A stretch of DNA of 64,000 nt from Kluyvera georgiana ATCC 51603. Its GTDB lineage: Bacteria > Pseudomonadota > Gammaproteobacteria > Enterobacterales > Enterobacteriaceae. Shown one piece after another: positions 1-10,015 of this stretch. The stretch's first letter is position 1, and each line of letters opens with the position of its first letter. Both the position numbers and the translations under genes were made by a program. The notes below the pieces were generated by a model. The model saw only the letters and a program-made list of their open reading frames with translations. It ran no database searches and had not been told where the DNA came from. The DNA lies in NCBI RefSeq assembly GCF_001654985.1, contig NZ_LXEU01000078.1, positions 62,001 through 126,000 on the forward strand, given 5' to 3'.

Positions 1-1683
1 CAGCGCGAGTACTATCTGAACGAGCAAATGAAAGCCATTCAGAAAGAGCTCGGCGAGATGGACGACGCGCCGGACGAGAACGAAGCGCTGAAGCGTAAGA
101 TCGACGCGGCGAAAATGCCGAAAGAGGCGAAAGAAAAAACCGAAGCCGAACTGCAGAAGCTGAAAATGATGTCGCCGATGTCAGCAGAAGCGACCGTGGT
201 ACGCGGCTATATCGACTGGATGGTGCAGGTGCCGTGGAATGCGCGCAGCAAGGTTAAAAAAGACCTTCGCCAGGCGCAAGAGATCCTCGATACCGACCAT
301 TACGGCCTGGAGCGCGTCAAAGACCGTATTCTTGAGTATCTCGCGGTCCAAAGCCGTGTGAATAAAATCAAGGGGCCGATTCTGTGCCTGGTAGGGCCGC
401 CGGGGGTTGGTAAAACCTCTCTGGGTCAGTCCATCGCCAAGGCGACCGGTCGTAAATACATCCGTATGGCGCTGGGCGGCGTGCGTGATGAAGCGGAAAT
501 CCGCGGCCACCGTCGTACCTATATTGGCTCGATGCCGGGCAAACTGATCCAGAAAATGGCCAAAGTGGGCGTTAAAAACCCGCTGTTCCTGCTTGATGAG
601 ATCGACAAAATGTCTTCTGACATGCGTGGCGATCCGGCTTCTGCACTGCTTGAAGTGCTGGATCCCGAGCAGAACGTGGCGTTCAGCGATCACTACCTGG
701 AAGTGGACTACGATCTCAGCGATGTGATGTTCGTGGCGACCTCTAACTCCATGAATATTCCGGCGCCGCTGCTGGACCGTATGGAAGTGATCCGTCTTTC
801 CGGTTATACCGAAGATGAGAAGTTGAACATTGCCAAACGCCACCTGCTGCCGAAGCAGATTGAGCGTAACGCCCTGAAAAAAGGCGAATTGACGGTGGAC
901 GACAGCGCAATCGTCGGCATCATCCGTTACTACACGCGTGAAGCGGGCGTCCGTAGTCTGGAGCGTGAAATCTCCAAGCTGTGTCGTAAAGCGGTGAAAC
1001 AGCTGCTGCTCGACAAGACGCTGAAGCACATCGAGATTAACGGCGACAATCTGCACGATTACCTCGGCGTTCAGCGCTTTGACTACGGTCGCGCCGACGA
1101 CGAAAACCGCGTGGGTCAGGTGACCGGCCTGGCGTGGACGGAAGTGGGCGGCGATTTGCTGACCATCGAAACCGCCTGCGTACCGGGTAAAGGCAAGCTG
1201 ACCTACACCGGTTCGCTGGGTGAAGTGATGCAGGAGTCCATTCAGGCGGCGTTGACCGTGGTGCGCGCGCGCGCGGAAAAACTGGGTATCAACCCGGATT
1301 TCTACGAAAAACGCGATATTCACGTTCACGTGCCGGAAGGGGCTACGCCGAAAGACGGTCCGAGCGCCGGTATTGCGATGTGTACCGCGCTGGTTTCCTG
1401 CCTGACCGGCAACCCGGTGCGTGCAGACGTGGCAATGACGGGTGAAATCACCCTGCGTGGCCAGGTGCTGCCGATCGGCGGCCTGAAGGAAAAACTGCTC
1501 GCAGCACACCGCGGTGGCATTAAGACTGTTCTGATTCCTGACGAGAACAAACGCGATCTGGAAGAGATTCCGGACAACGTTCTGGCGGACCTGGACATTC
1601 ATCCGGTGAAACGCATTGAGGAAGTTCTGTCACTTGCGCTGCAAAATGAACCGACCGGCATGCAGGTTGTAACCGCAAAATAG
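1..1683 (+). CDS. lon: Lon ATP-dependent protease, 5' truncated by window edge
   Basis: Cytoplasmic AAA+ serine protease that degrades misfolded and regulatory proteins. The reading frame is open from base 1, giving 560 residues. By comparison with the 784-residue E. coli protein, about 224 N-terminal residues lie outside the window. Visible parts are the end of the N-domain/coiled coil, the AAA+ module with Walker A GPPGVGKT (394-417) and Walker B FLLDEIDK, and the C-terminal protease domain. The catalytic Ser is in PKDGPSAG (codon 1363-1365, E. coli Ser679) and the Lys partner is codon 1492-1494 (Lys722). The frame ends in TAG followed by a strong terminator. hupB follows, the usual enteric order. 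The sequence is intact and near-identical to the E. coli protein from memory. Confidence 0.98.
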   Translation, partial: QREYYLNEQMKAIQKELGEMDDAPDENEALKRKIDAAKMPKEAKEKTEAELQKLKMMSPMSAEATVVRGYIDWMVQVPWNARSKVKKDLRQAQEILDTDHYGLERVKDRILEYLAVQSRVNKIKGPILCLVGPPGVGKTSLGQSIAKATGRKYIRMALGGVRDEAEIRGHRRTYIGSMPGKLIQKMAKVGVKNPLFLLDEIDKMSSDMRGDPASALLEVLDPEQNVAFSDHYLEVDYDLSDVMFVATSNSMNIPAPLLDRMEVIRLSGYTEDEKLNIAKRHLLPKQIERNALKKGELTVDDSAIVGIIRYYTREAGVRSLEREISKLCRKAVKQLLLDKTLKHIEINGDNLHDYLGVQRFDYGRADDENRVGQVTGLAWTEVGGDLLTIETACVPGKGKLTYTGSLGEVMQESIQAALTVVRARAEKLGINPDFYEKRDIHVHVPEGATPKDGPSAGIAMCTALVSCLTGNPVRADVAMTGEITLRGQVLPIGGLKEKLLAAHRGGIKTVLIPDENKRDLEEIPDNVLADLDIHPVKRIEEVLSLALQNEPTGMQVVTAK

Positions 1684-1714
1684 TGACCTCGCGCAAAGAG
1701 CGTTAATAAAAACC

Positions 1715-1753
1715 AGGCTGGCAAGCGTAAACTGACTTGCCAGCCTTTTTTTG
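1715..1753 (+). terminator. Rho-independent terminator of lon
   Basis: An 11-bp perfect stem (1715-1725 with 1736-1746) with a 10-nt loop is followed by a run of T. It lies just after the lon stop codon. Confidence 0.9.
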
Positions 1754-1799
1754 TCTCGCTAATTTAGACGGCTGGCAGGTGTGTCGTCGACAACGGGTG

Positions 1800-1828
1800 T
1801 TGTAAGGGCATGGGAGTCCTGATATAAC
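1800..1828 (+). promoter_or_regulatory. Candidate sigma-70 promoter of hupB
   Basis: TTGTAA (1800-1805) and TATAAC (1823-1828) are separated by exactly 17 bp and lie about 65 bp before the hupB start. E. coli hupB is known to have several promoters. This is the best-looking one in this interval by eye. Confidence 0.6.
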
Positions 1829-1892
1829 TGCTCCGCGATCGCACCGTGAAGGACTCAGGTGCGATATAAATAATAAAGAGAGGAAGAGAACA

Positions 1893-2165
1893 GTGAACAA
1901 ATCTCAACTGATTGACAAAATTGCTGCTGGCGCGGATATCTCCAAAGCTGCAGCTGGACGTGCGTTAGATGCTTTAATTGCTTCTGTTACTGAATCTCTG
2001 CAAGCTGGGGATGACGTTGCGCTGGTAGGTTTTGGTACCTTTGCTGTCAAAGAGCGTGCTGCCCGTACTGGCCGCAACCCTCAGACCGGTAAAGAGATCA
2101 CTATCGCTGCCGCGAAAGTACCAGGCTTCCGTGCAGGTAAAGCACTGAAAGACGCGGTAAACTGA
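1893..2165 (+). CDS. hupB: DNA-binding protein HU-beta
   Basis: Small histone-like nucleoid protein that bends DNA and pairs with HU-alpha. It has 90 residues, the family's normal length, with the HU signature [21 protein letters not shown] forming the beta-arm region. The start is GTG at 1893, preceded by the purine-rich site AGAGGAAGAG. The next ATG in frame is too far inside the conserved N-terminus. It lies between lon and ppiD as in other enterics and has its own terminator. Confidence 0.98.
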   Translation: MNKSQLIDKIAAGADISKAAAGRALDALIASVTESLQAGDDVALVGFGTFAVKERAARTGRNPQTGKEITIAAAKVPGFRAGKALKDAVN

Positions 2166-2198
2166 TCGCTTTCCCGCTAAGGGAATGTGGCAAAGTAC

Positions 2199-2228
2199 AA
2201 GGGCGCATCATCTGATGTGCCTTTTTTT
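2199..2228 (+). terminator. Rho-independent terminator of hupB
   Basis: The stem GGCGCATCA / TGATGTGCC (2202-2210 with 2213-2221) is followed by seven T. Confidence 0.85.
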
Positions 2229-2378
2229 ATGGCTTATTGCCTACTTTTAAGCGTTTATATGCGGTCTGTGCTGACAACCGCCCCGGTTTCTTGTCAAAAT
2301 ACGCCCTCACGCGTAGCGGCCACACGTGGTATGCTGCACGAGGTATAAAAGTCACCTACAGCGGAGTGTTGTTACACC

Positions 2379-4253
2379 ATGATGGACAATTTACGCACGG
2401 CAGCCAACAGTGTCGTGATCAAAGTCATTTTCGGTCTCATTATCGTGTCGTTCATTTTGACCGGCGTGAGTGGTTACCTGATTGGCGGTAACAATAATTT
2501 TGCCGCGAAAGTGAATGGCCAGGAAATTGGTCGCGGCCAGTTTGAAAATGCCGTTGCCAGCGAACGTAACCGTATGCAGCAGCAGCTTGGCGATCAGTTC
2601 TCTGAACTGGCGGCCAACGAAAACTACATCAAAACAATGCGTCAGCAGGTGCTGAACCGCCTGATCGACGAAGCGCTGCTGGATCAGTATGCAAAAGACT
2701 TAGGTCTTGGCATCAGCGATGAGCAGGTGCGTAAAGCGATTTTCGCCACCCCGGCGTTCCAGAATGAAGGCAAATTTGATAACGCCCGCTATACCTCGCT
2801 GGTGAATCAGATGGGCATGACGCCTGACCAGTATGCTCAGGCGCTGCGTAATCAGTTAACCACTCAGCAGCTGATTAACGCCGTAGCAGGTACGGACTTC
2901 ATGCTGCCGGGCGAAACCGACCAGCTGGCGGCGCTGGTATCCCAGCAGCGTCTGGTGCGTGAGGCAACCATCGACGTCAACGCTCTGGCGGCAAAACAGC
3001 AGGTGAGCGATCAGGAAATTTCCAGCTACTACGAGCAGAACAAAGGTCAGTTCGTGGCACCGGAACAGTTCCGCGTCAGCTACATCAAGCTGGATGCAGC
3101 GGCAATGAGCCAGAATGTCTCTGACGACGACATCCAGGCTTACTATGACCAGCATCAGGATCAGTTCACCCAGCCGCAGCGTAACCGCTACAGCGTGATT
3201 CAGAGCAAAACCGAGGCGGATGCTAAAGCGGTTCTGGACGAACTGAACAAAGGCGCTGATTTCGCCGCGCTGGCGAAAGAGAAGTCTACGGATATTATCT
3301 CTGCCCGTAACGGCGGCGACCTCGGCTGGATGGAAGAGTCCGCCACCGTGGACGAACTGAAAAATGCTGGCCTGAAAGAGAAAGGTCAGCTGTCTGGCGT
3401 GATCAAATCCTCCGTGGGCTTCCTGGTCGCACGTCTGGATGACGTTCAACCTGCGGTGGTAAAACCGCTGGCGGACGTACGTAAGGACATTGCTGACAAA
3501 GTGAAGCAGGAAAAAGCGCTCGACGCGTTCTATGCGCTGCAGCAGAAAGTCAGCGATGCGGCCAGCAACGATAACGACTCTCTGGCGGGCGCAGAGCAGG
3601 CGGCCGGCGTTAAAGCCGTCGAAACCGGCTGGTTTGACCGTAACAATCTGCCTGCCGAGCTGAACTTCAAACCGGTATCCGACGCTATCTTTAACGGCGG
3701 GCTGGTTGGTGAAAACGGCATGCCGGGCAGCAACTCTGATATCATCACCGTCGATGGCGATCGCGCCTTCGTACTGCGCGTGAGCGAGCATAAAGCCGAA
3801 GCGGTGAAACCGCTGGCCGACGTGAAAGCGCAGGTGACCGATATCGTTAAGCACAACAAAGCCGAACAGCAGGCGAAACTGGACGCTGAGAAGCTGCTGG
3901 TGGCGCTGAAAGACGGTAAAGGCGACGAGGCGATGAAAGCGGCGGGTCTGAGCTTTAGCGCCAGCAAAACGCTGAGTCGCGCGGGTCAGGATCCGCTGAG
4001 CCAGGCGGCCTTCGCACTGCCGCTGCCGCAGAAAGATAAACCAAGCTTCGGTATCGGCAACGATATGCAGGGCAACGTGGTTCTGCTGGCGCTGGACGAA
4101 GTGAAAGCCGGCGAAATGCCGGAAGCGCAGAAAAAAGCCATGGTGCAGGGAATTACCCAGAACAACGCCCAGATTGCTTTCGAAGCGATGATGAACAACC
4201 TGCGTAAATCCGCGAAGATTAAGCTCGGCGATATCATCGACCAGCAGCAATAA
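2379..4253 (+). CDS. ppiD: Periplasmic folding chaperone PpiD
   Basis: Inner-membrane-anchored chaperone of the SurA/parvulin type that sits near the Sec translocon and handles newly exported proteins. It has 624 residues (E. coli 623). A short cytoplasmic N-terminus is followed by one membrane segment (about residues 15-35), an SurA-like N-region and a parvulin-type PPIase domain near residues 265-365 (motif ISARNGGDLGW). A long C-terminal chaperone region follows. The start at 2379 is one of two adjacent ATGs (MMDNL, as in E. coli). It is monocistronic, ending in a hairpin at 4297. Confidence 0.97.
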   Translation: MMDNLRTAANSVVIKVIFGLIIVSFILTGVSGYLIGGNNNFAAKVNGQEIGRGQFENAVASERNRMQQQLGDQFSELAANENYIKTMRQQVLNRLIDEALLDQYAKDLGLGISDEQVRKAIFATPAFQNEGKFDNARYTSLVNQMGMTPDQYAQALRNQLTTQQLINAVAGTDFMLPGETDQLAALVSQQRLVREATIDVNALAAKQQVSDQEISSYYEQNKGQFVAPEQFRVSYIKLDAAAMSQNVSDDDIQAYYDQHQDQFTQPQRNRYSVIQSKTEADAKAVLDELNKGADFAALAKEKSTDIISARNGGDLGWMEESATVDELKNAGLKEKGQLSGVIKSSVGFLVARLDDVQPAVVKPLADVRKDIADKVKQEKALDAFYALQQKVSDAASNDNDSLAGAEQAAGVKAVETGWFDRNNLPAELNFKPVSDAIFNGGLVGENGMPGSNSDIITVDGDRAFVLRVSEHKAEAVKPLADVKAQVTDIVKHNKAEQQAKLDAEKLLVALKDGKGDEAMKAAGLSFSASKTLSRAGQDPLSQAAFALPLPQKDKPSFGIGNDMQGNVVLLALDEVKAGEMPEAQKKAMVQGITQNNAQIAFEAMMNNLRKSAKIKLGDIIDQQQ

Positions 4254-4296
4254 TCGGAACGCTCCTCGCATAAATTTGTAATGCGCTGAACATATC

Positions 4297-4320
4297 AAAG
4301 GCCGCTTTCGCGGCCTTTTC
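4297..4320 (+). terminator. Terminator of ppiD
   Basis: The stem AAGGCCGC / GCGGCCTT with a 4-nt loop is followed by TTTT. Confidence 0.8.
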
Positions 4321-4389
4321 CACATTTAAAATCTGCCTTTTGCACGGTTTTCTGCCACTCGTTATGGTGCTCTGGTCATCAACCAATAA

Positions 4390-4779
<390 letters not shown>

Positions 4780-4823
4780 TTTGCGTTGACGGTTTGCACT
4801 CGTCTGAAAATTTGCCAGACTAA

Positions 4824-4840
4824 AGAGGTCATACCAGTGG
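4824..4840 (-). promoter_or_regulatory. Candidate FadR operator upstream of fadM
   Basis: Read on the minus strand the site is CACTGGTATGACCTCT, close to known FadR boxes such as ATCTGGTACGACCAGAT. It lies about 50 bp before fadM. FadR control of E. coli fadM is established. Applying it here is an inference from the match. Confidence 0.6.
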
Positions 4841-4889
4841 TGTGACCTCTGACTCTATTCATAATTTAAAATAACAAGGCTATGGCGCT

Positions 4890-5288
4890 ATGCAGACACA
4901 AATCAAAGTTCGCGGTTATCACCTGGACGTGTACCAACACGTTAACAACGCCCGCTATCTGGAGTTTCTCGAAGAGGCCCGCTGGGACGGGCTGGAAAAC
5001 AGCGCGGGGTTCCAGTGGATGAGCGCGCACCACATTGCCTTCGTGGTCGTGAATATCAACATTAACTATCGTCGCCCGGCGGTGCTGGGCGACGTGCTAA
5101 CGGTGACCAGTAAGGTCGAGCAGCTAAACGGTAAAAGCGGCGTACTCAGCCAGGTGGTGACGTTAAATCCTGAAGGTCAGGTGGTGGCCGATGCGCTGAT
5201 CACCTTTGTGTGTATCGATCTGAAAACCCAGAAAGCGCTGCCGTTGGAAGGCGAGTTGCGGGAGCATCTGGAAGCAATGGTTGAGTAA
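4890..5288 (+). CDS. fadM: Long-chain acyl-CoA thioesterase FadM
   Basis: Single hot-dog-fold thioesterase (formerly YbaW), 132 residues like the E. coli enzyme. It hydrolyses long-chain acyl-CoAs, notably 3,5-tetradecadienoyl-CoA, a by-product of oleate beta-oxidation. The 4-hydroxybenzoyl-CoA thioesterase-type motif LDVYQHVNNARYLEFLEEAR, with the active-site Asp, is at residues 12-31. A FadR-like box lies upstream, consistent with induction by fatty acids. A REP element follows the gene. Confidence 0.96.
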   Translation: MQTQIKVRGYHLDVYQHVNNARYLEFLEEARWDGLENSAGFQWMSAHHIAFVVVNININYRRPAVLGDVLTVTSKVEQLNGKSGVLSQVVTLNPEGQVVADALITFVCIDLKTQKALPLEGELREHLEAMVE

Positions 5289-5315
5289 CGTATTGAGCCT
5301 GAAGGTAGCGTAATC

Positions 5316-5393
5316 TGTAGGCCAGATAAGCGAAGCGCCATCAGTCGGCGCAGCGCAGATGCCGGATGGCGGCGTTGCCTTATCCGGCCTACA
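5316..5393. repeat. REP/BIME element between fadM and queC
   Basis: Two oppositely oriented REP-like units: GTAGGCC-GATAAGCG-type (5317-5350) and GCCGGATGGCGGCG...TTATCCGGCCTACA (5359-5393). It lies between convergent genes, the usual place for such repeats. Confidence 0.9.
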
Positions 5394-5422
5394 ATCCTGT
5401 TTTATCGATAATGTCTCCAGAC

Positions 5423-6118
5423 TTATTTCAGCCCGGTTTTTTGTTTCATCGCGGCCATCACGCCCGGCTTATCCGCCAGATAATGATTCAGCCCGTTCGC
5501 GCGAAGATTGCAGGCCGCGCAGTGGCCGCAGCCATCACCCTTAATGCCGTTGTAGCAGGTTAGCGTCTCGCCGCGCACCATATCCAGTTTGCCCCAGTAG
5601 TCCGCCAGCGCCCAGGTTTGCGCTTTGTCCAGCCACATCAGCGGCGTTTCAAAGCGAATATCCTTTGCCATACCCAGGTTCACTGCGTGATTGAGGGCCT
5701 TCACGAACTCGTCGCGGCAGTCTGGGTAGCCGGAAAAATCGGTCTCGCACACGCCGGTAATGACTGCTTCTGCCTGCACCTGATAAGCGTAAATCGCCGT
5801 CAGCGTCAGGAACAAAATATTGCGCCCCGGCACGAAGGTGTTAGGAATGCCAGCGGCACTGGGTTCATAGTCCGGTACCGGAATGCTGTCGCGGGTCAGG
5901 CTACTGACCGCCAGTTCGTTCAGCAGCGTGACGTCCAGCACCTTGTGCGCGCGGGCACCTAGCTTTAAAGCCAGTTCGCGGGCGACGTCAATTTCGGCGC
6001 GGTGGCGCTGACCATAATCAAACGTGACGCAGTGAACTTCATCATATTGATGCAGCGCCTGCACCAGGCATGTAGTGGAGTCTTGTCCACCGCTAAAGAC
6101 GACAACGGCACGTTTCAT
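5423..6118 (-). CDS. queC: 7-cyano-7-deazaguanine (preQ0) synthase QueC
   Basis: ATP-dependent enzyme that converts 7-carboxy-7-deazaguanine to preQ0 with ammonia in queuosine tRNA-modification biosynthesis. It has 231 residues, the normal length. The N-terminal PP-loop motif SGGQDSTT is at residues 9-16. A C-terminal zinc site is formed by Cys in [16 protein letters not shown]. It sits convergent with fadM and next to ybaE as in E. coli. It is intact. Confidence 0.98.
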   Translation of the reverse strand: MKRAVVVFSGGQDSTTCLVQALHQYDEVHCVTFDYGQRHRAEIDVARELALKLGARAHKVLDVTLLNELAVSSLTRDSIPVPDYEPSAAGIPNTFVPGRNILFLTLTAIYAYQVQAEAVITGVCETDFSGYPDCRDEFVKALNHAVNLGMAKDIRFETPLMWLDKAQTWALADYWGKLDMVRGETLTCYNGIKGDGCGHCAACNLRANGLNHYLADKPGVMAAMKQKTGLK

Positions 6119-6185
6119 GGTTTTTCCTGTCTGTGAATCTGAAAGCCGCTATGGTAACGCCTGCGCGCCGCGGCGACCAGCTTCT

Positions 6186-7886
6186 TCACCGCGCGGTGGG
6201 CGGCAGCCAGGCCGCGCTAAAATCAAACCAGCCGCGGGCGTTAAGGCGTATGCCGTTAACCCCCGGCGGCGCGCTGACCTGGTACTGGTAGTTAAACAGC
6301 GGCGTCAGGATGGCATCACTCATTAAGCGCGTAAAAATACGCTTCAGCGCGGCAATTCGCTGGGCGTCATCGGGTAAGGCCTGCGCTTCATCCAGCGCCG
6401 ACTGCACGCGGGAAGCCTGTGAATCGGTAAACAGCGCGGGCCACAGCGCGTCGCAGCGTAGCCATTGTTCCAGTGCATATTCCGGCATTTCACCGATGAG
6501 CCTGTCGCCCATAAACAGGTCGGCCTGGGGCAGGTGGGGGCAATCGGTCCAGCTTTTGGCATCGTAGAACAGTACCGTTAATTCACAGCCTTGCCGCGCG
6601 AGTGCGATTTTCAGCTCCTCCGCCATCGTATGCAGTTCGACCGGCAGGTGATAGAGCAGCGTGAGGCGGGAAGGCAGGGCGACCTCATCGTCTTCCGGCA
6701 CCAGCGGGATATCCCAGCCTGGCAGCATCTCTTCGCTTGGCGTTATCAGATTTTCGCCTAGCGGCAGGCTTTGCAGCAGCCCGGAACGGTGAATTAGCGC
6801 GATGACTCGCTGCGCCTGCGCCATGCTTAGCCGCGGGCTCTGACGCAACGCCAGATAGCAAAAGCCGAGGCTAATACTGTGGCTGACTAGCCGTAGCTCG
6901 CCCAACTCTTCCGGCTTGCCAATGGCTATCTGCACCGGATGCTGGCAGATGGTGCCGAGCCCCTGCTCGAACAGCTGCGGCGTGATCCAGTACTCGATCG
7001 CCTGGAGCAGCGGATGGCTTTGATGATAGTGATGATGGCTCTCGATACGCACCAGCTCAGGCTCGAAGATTTTCAGCATAAAGGGGCCGCTCCCTTGCTC
7101 GGGGTCGTCGGGATGCGCCAGCACGCTGCAGTAGCTGGCCAGCCGGTGCGGTAGCCAATAGTCCGGGCGATGCAGGATAAAGCTCAAGCACTGAGGATGG
7201 GTTTGGGTAATGTCCTTCACGCTGGCGAACAGCTTTGCCAGCTCCGGTAGTTCAAAGAGCATCAGCAGACGGCGACGTAGCTGTTCCGTCTCGACCACAT
7301 CACCGTTGTGCCAGTGCAGCGTCGAGCGAATGTAGAACTGCCAGTGCAGCCCGTCCGGGGAAACCGACCAGTGGTGAGCCAAATCCCCCTGCGGCTGAGA
7401 GGCTTCGTGATTGAAGCGGGTCAAACCTGAATAGATCTGTCCGGCCAGGTGTTGCTCTGCACGCCCGGCGAGGAAACCGGGATGTAGCGGTTCCAGCGGT
7501 CGATAGTAGGGAATACGCAGCGTTGGGGTGTTGTTTTGCCACTGACCGCCGAGAAACGGATGCAGTAGCGCCCGCAGCTCAACCGGGGCAATTTGCGCCA
7601 GTTCCAGCGCATTGTGCTGCTCCCCGCGGTTGAGCGCGGTCTCCATCATCTCATTGCGCAGCGCCTCTGGCGTGGTATGAAAACGTAGCTGACCACGCTT
7701 ACCGCGCCCGGACTGCGCCTGCCAGCTGAGCCAGCCGGCGTCCTGCGCCTGGCGCAGCAGCGTGCGCACATGGCGCTCGCTGCAAAAGCAGCGTGCAGCC
7801 AGCTCGGAAATGGTGGCCTGCTGATCGTCACCCTGCGACGGCAGCCACAGACGCTGGAACTGATTTAACCGATTTAACAGTCGCAT
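6186..7886 (-). CDS. ybaE: SgrR-family transcriptional regulator YbaE
   Basis: A 566-residue protein with an N-terminal winged helix-turn-helix (about residues 20-90, ISELAARCFCSERHVRTLLRQ) fused to a solute-binding-protein-like domain (SBP_bac_5 type, about 150-480). This is the SgrR architecture, in which the C-terminal part senses a small ligand. The ligand and targets of YbaE are not established. I take the ATG at 7886 (MRLLNRLNQFQRL) because it gives the E. coli length. The frame extends upstream only to a TTG at 7901. Confidence 0.9.
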   Translation of the reverse strand: MRLLNRLNQFQRLWLPSQGDDQQATISELAARCFCSERHVRTLLRQAQDAGWLSWQAQSGRGKRGQLRFHTTPEALRNEMMETALNRGEQHNALELAQIAPVELRALLHPFLGGQWQNNTPTLRIPYYRPLEPLHPGFLAGRAEQHLAGQIYSGLTRFNHEASQPQGDLAHHWSVSPDGLHWQFYIRSTLHWHNGDVVETEQLRRRLLMLFELPELAKLFASVKDITQTHPQCLSFILHRPDYWLPHRLASYCSVLAHPDDPEQGSGPFMLKIFEPELVRIESHHHYHQSHPLLQAIEYWITPQLFEQGLGTICQHPVQIAIGKPEELGELRLVSHSISLGFCYLALRQSPRLSMAQAQRVIALIHRSGLLQSLPLGENLITPSEEMLPGWDIPLVPEDDEVALPSRLTLLYHLPVELHTMAEELKIALARQGCELTVLFYDAKSWTDCPHLPQADLFMGDRLIGEMPEYALEQWLRCDALWPALFTDSQASRVQSALDEAQALPDDAQRIAALKRIFTRLMSDAILTPLFNYQYQVSAPPGVNGIRLNARGWFDFSAAWLPPTAR

Positions 7887-7985
7887 AAAAACCCGGAACA
7901 ATAAAAATGAAGTATTCAGTATTACTTCCGTATATCCCAGCAGATACTGGCTGACAAGAGAGAGCGATCACAGGCGGGAAAAATC

Positions 7986-8804
7986 ATGGCAAGACTGGCG
8001 GCGTTTGATATGGATGGCACACTGTTGATGCCAGACCATCGTTTAGGCGAGAGAACCGTTGCGGTATTGAAACGGCTGCGCGAACGGCAAATTACGCTGA
8101 CTTTTGCTACCGGGCGTCACGTGCTGGAGATGCGTCCGCTGGTCGACACGCTTTCGCTGAACGCGTTTTTAATCACCGGTAACGGGACGCGTATTCATAC
8201 CCAACAGGGCGAAGTGCTGTACCGCAGCGACCTCGCTGCAGACGTCGCCGAGCAGGTGCTGCATTCCTACTGGGACACCAAAGCCAGCATGCACGTCTTT
8301 AACGATAACGGCTGGTTCACCGGGCACGAGATCCCGGAATTGCTCAAGGCGCACGTATATAGCGGTTTTTCCTACCAGCTGCGCGATCTACGGCGGATCC
8401 CGGCGCATCAGGTGACCAAGATTTGTTTCTGTGGCGATCACGACGATCTCTGCCGCCTGCGTATTCAACTAACCGAAGCACTGGACGATCGCGCCGATAT
8501 CTGTTTCTCAGCGATAGACTGTCTGGAAGTATTGCCGCGCGGTAGCAATAAAGGCGCGGCGCTGACGGTGCTGGGCGACCATCTTGGTGTCGGCATGGAA
8601 GAGTGCATGGCTTTTGGCGATGCGATGAACGACCGTGAAATGCTGGGGCTGGTGGGCCGCGGCGTGATCATGGGCAACGCAATGGGGCAGCTTAAAGCCG
8701 CGCTGCCTCATCTGCCGGTTATCGGAAACTGCAACAACCAGGCGGTTTCCCACTATTTAACGCATTGGCTGGATACACCAAATCTACCTTATTCCCCCGA
8801 ATAG
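7986..8804 (+). CDS. cof: HMP-PP phosphatase Cof (HAD superfamily)
   Basis: Haloacid-dehalogenase-type phosphatase of 272 residues, matching E. coli Cof. Cof dephosphorylates the thiamin intermediate 4-amino-2-methyl-5-hydroxymethylpyrimidine diphosphate and other phosphoesters. Motif I is DMDGTLL (residues 8-14), with motif II FATGRH, the Lys near KGAALTVL and motif [12 protein letters not shown]. The C2-type cap lies between them. The gene is divergent from ybaE and converges on the cysteine desulfhydrase gene through a shared terminator. Confidence 0.95.
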   Translation: MARLAAFDMDGTLLMPDHRLGERTVAVLKRLRERQITLTFATGRHVLEMRPLVDTLSLNAFLITGNGTRIHTQQGEVLYRSDLAADVAEQVLHSYWDTKASMHVFNDNGWFTGHEIPELLKAHVYSGFSYQLRDLRRIPAHQVTKICFCGDHDDLCRLRIQLTEALDDRADICFSAIDCLEVLPRGSNKGAALTVLGDHLGVGMEECMAFGDAMNDREMLGLVGRGVIMGNAMGQLKAALPHLPVIGNCNNQAVSHYLTHWLDTPNLPYSPE

Positions 8805-8819
8805 AGAGACTTGCCAGCA

Positions 8820-8851
8820 AGCCCGACATCTGATGATGCCGGGCTTTTTTT
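8820..8851. terminator. Terminator between cof and cdsH (convergent)
   Basis: AGCCCG ... CGGGCT hairpin with a near-continuous stem (one A-C mismatch) and a T-run on the plus strand. It separates two convergent genes. Confidence 0.8.
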
Positions 8852-9899
8852 ATTGGGCGATGAGCTGCTCGATTTCACGGCGCCACGGCGCGATATCACC
8901 GATATTGTTCGCGACCCACTGCGCATTGTAATAGGTGTCGAGATAGCGCTCTCCGCTGTCGCACAGCAGCGTGACGATCGAACCGCTTTTCCCTTCGGCG
9001 CGCATTTGCGCAGCCAGCTGCAGCGCGCCCCACATATTGGTGCCGGTAGAGGCACCCACTTTGCGGCCTAACTGGGTTTCCAGCCACTGTGCTGTCGCTA
9101 CGCTGGCGGCGTCCGGCACGCGCAGCATGTCATCGACGACGTCCGGGATAAACGACGGTTCGACGCGCGGGCGGCCAATACCCTCGATTTTACTGCCGAC
9201 GCTGCCGCGTAGGCTGGCATCGCGGTGCTGCCAGTAGTCGAGGAAGACTGAATTTTCCGGATCGACGACCAGCAGTTGCGTGTTGTAGCCCTGGCAGCGA
9301 ATGTAGCGCCCAATGGTGGCGGAGGTGCCGCCGGTCCCCGCGCTCATCACCACCCATGACGGCACCGGATTCGGTTCGTGAGACATCTGACGGAAAATGC
9401 TGTCGGCAATATTATTGTTGCCGCGCCAGTCGGTGGCGCGTTCAGCGTAGGTGAATTGATCCATATAATGGCCGTTCAGCTCGCGGGCCAGCTTTTCCGA
9501 TGCAGCGTAGATTTCACAGGCGCTCTCCACAAAATGGCAGCGACCGCCGTAGAACTCAATCTGCTCAATTTTACGTTTCGCCGTGCAGGCAGGCATGACC
9601 GCAATAAACGGCAGCCCCAGCAGGCGAGCAAAATAGGCTTCGGATACCGCAGTGGAGCCGGAAGAGGATTCAATAATCGTCGTACCTTCCTGAATCCAGC
9701 CATTGCACAGCCCGTAGAGGAACAGCGAACGCGCCAGGCGGTGCTTCAGGCTACCGGTGGGGTGGGTACTTTCATCTTTCAGATACAGCTGAATACCGGG
9801 GAAAGCGGGCAGCGACAAACGAATCAGATGCGTATCGGCGCTGCGTTGATAGTCGGCGTTAATTTCGCTAATGGCATTTTTGACCCAAGTGCTATTCAT
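8850..9899 (-). CDS. cdsH: PLP-dependent L-cysteine desulfhydrase (CdsH-like)
   Basis: Fold-type II PLP enzyme of the cysteine synthase family. The PLP lysine is in the motif [10 protein letters not shown], with the phosphate-binding loop [12 protein letters not shown] and a C-terminal [10 protein letters not shown]. It resembles the Salmonella enzyme CdsH (STM0458), which degrades cysteine to pyruvate, sulfide and ammonia and is likewise adjacent to the ybaO/decR homologue. Substrate assignment rests on this resemblance and on the neighbour. I choose the ATG at 9899 (MNSTW, 349 residues) because GGAAAG lies 6 nt before it. Upstream in-frame ATGs at 9902, 9905 and 9920 are less well placed. 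Confidence 0.8.
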   Translation of the reverse strand: MNSTWVKNAISEINADYQRSADTHLIRLSLPAFPGIQLYLKDESTHPTGSLKHRLARSLFLYGLCNGWIQEGTTIIESSSGSTAVSEAYFARLLGLPFIAVMPACTAKRKIEQIEFYGGRCHFVESACEIYAASEKLARELNGHYMDQFTYAERATDWRGNNNIADSIFRQMSHEPNPVPSWVVMSAGTGGTSATIGRYIRCQGYNTQLLVVDPENSVFLDYWQHRDASLRGSVGSKIEGIGRPRVEPSFIPDVVDDMLRVPDAASVATAQWLETQLGRKVGASTGTNMWGALQLAAQMRAEGKSGSIVTLLCDSGERYLDTYYNAQWVANNIGDIAPWRREIEQLIAQ

Positions 9900-9954
9900 C
9901 ATCATCTTTCCGTTTGTCATTTTGTGCCCAGCTTAGCGAAAACGGCAGAAAAAA

Positions 9955-9983
9955 TTGTTGCCATCTGGCCTTTAAAATACAAT
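9955..9983 (+). promoter_or_regulatory. Candidate promoter of decR
   Basis: TTGTTG (9955-9960) and TACAAT (9978-9983) are separated by 17 bp. The predicted start falls inside the palindrome at 9987-10005. Confidence 0.55.
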
Positions 9984-9986
9984 TAA

Positions 9987-10005
9987 GAGAGAAAATTTTT
10001 CTCTC
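9987..10005. promoter_or_regulatory. Perfect 19-bp palindrome before decR (candidate operator)
   Basis: GAGAGAAAA and TTTTCTCTC flank a central T with no mismatch. It ends 10 nt before the decR start and lies in the divergent cdsH-decR region, overlapping the likely decR start point. This suggests a binding site for DecR itself. Confidence 0.5.
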
Positions 10006-10015
10006 GGTGAAGGTA

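Noticed and set aside
181-1602. 473-codon open frame on the minus strand inside lon
   Set aside because: Shadow of the highly conserved lon reading frame, with low-complexity His/Arg/Gln-rich content and no ribosome site.
2237-2491. 84-codon plus-strand frame overlapping the ppiD start
   Set aside because: Covers the hupB terminator and the ppiD leader. The ppiD frame is clearly the coding one.
2856-4325. 489-codon minus-strand frame opposite ppiD
   Set aside because: Antisense shadow of ppiD, with no recognisable domain and a codon pattern explained by the sense gene.
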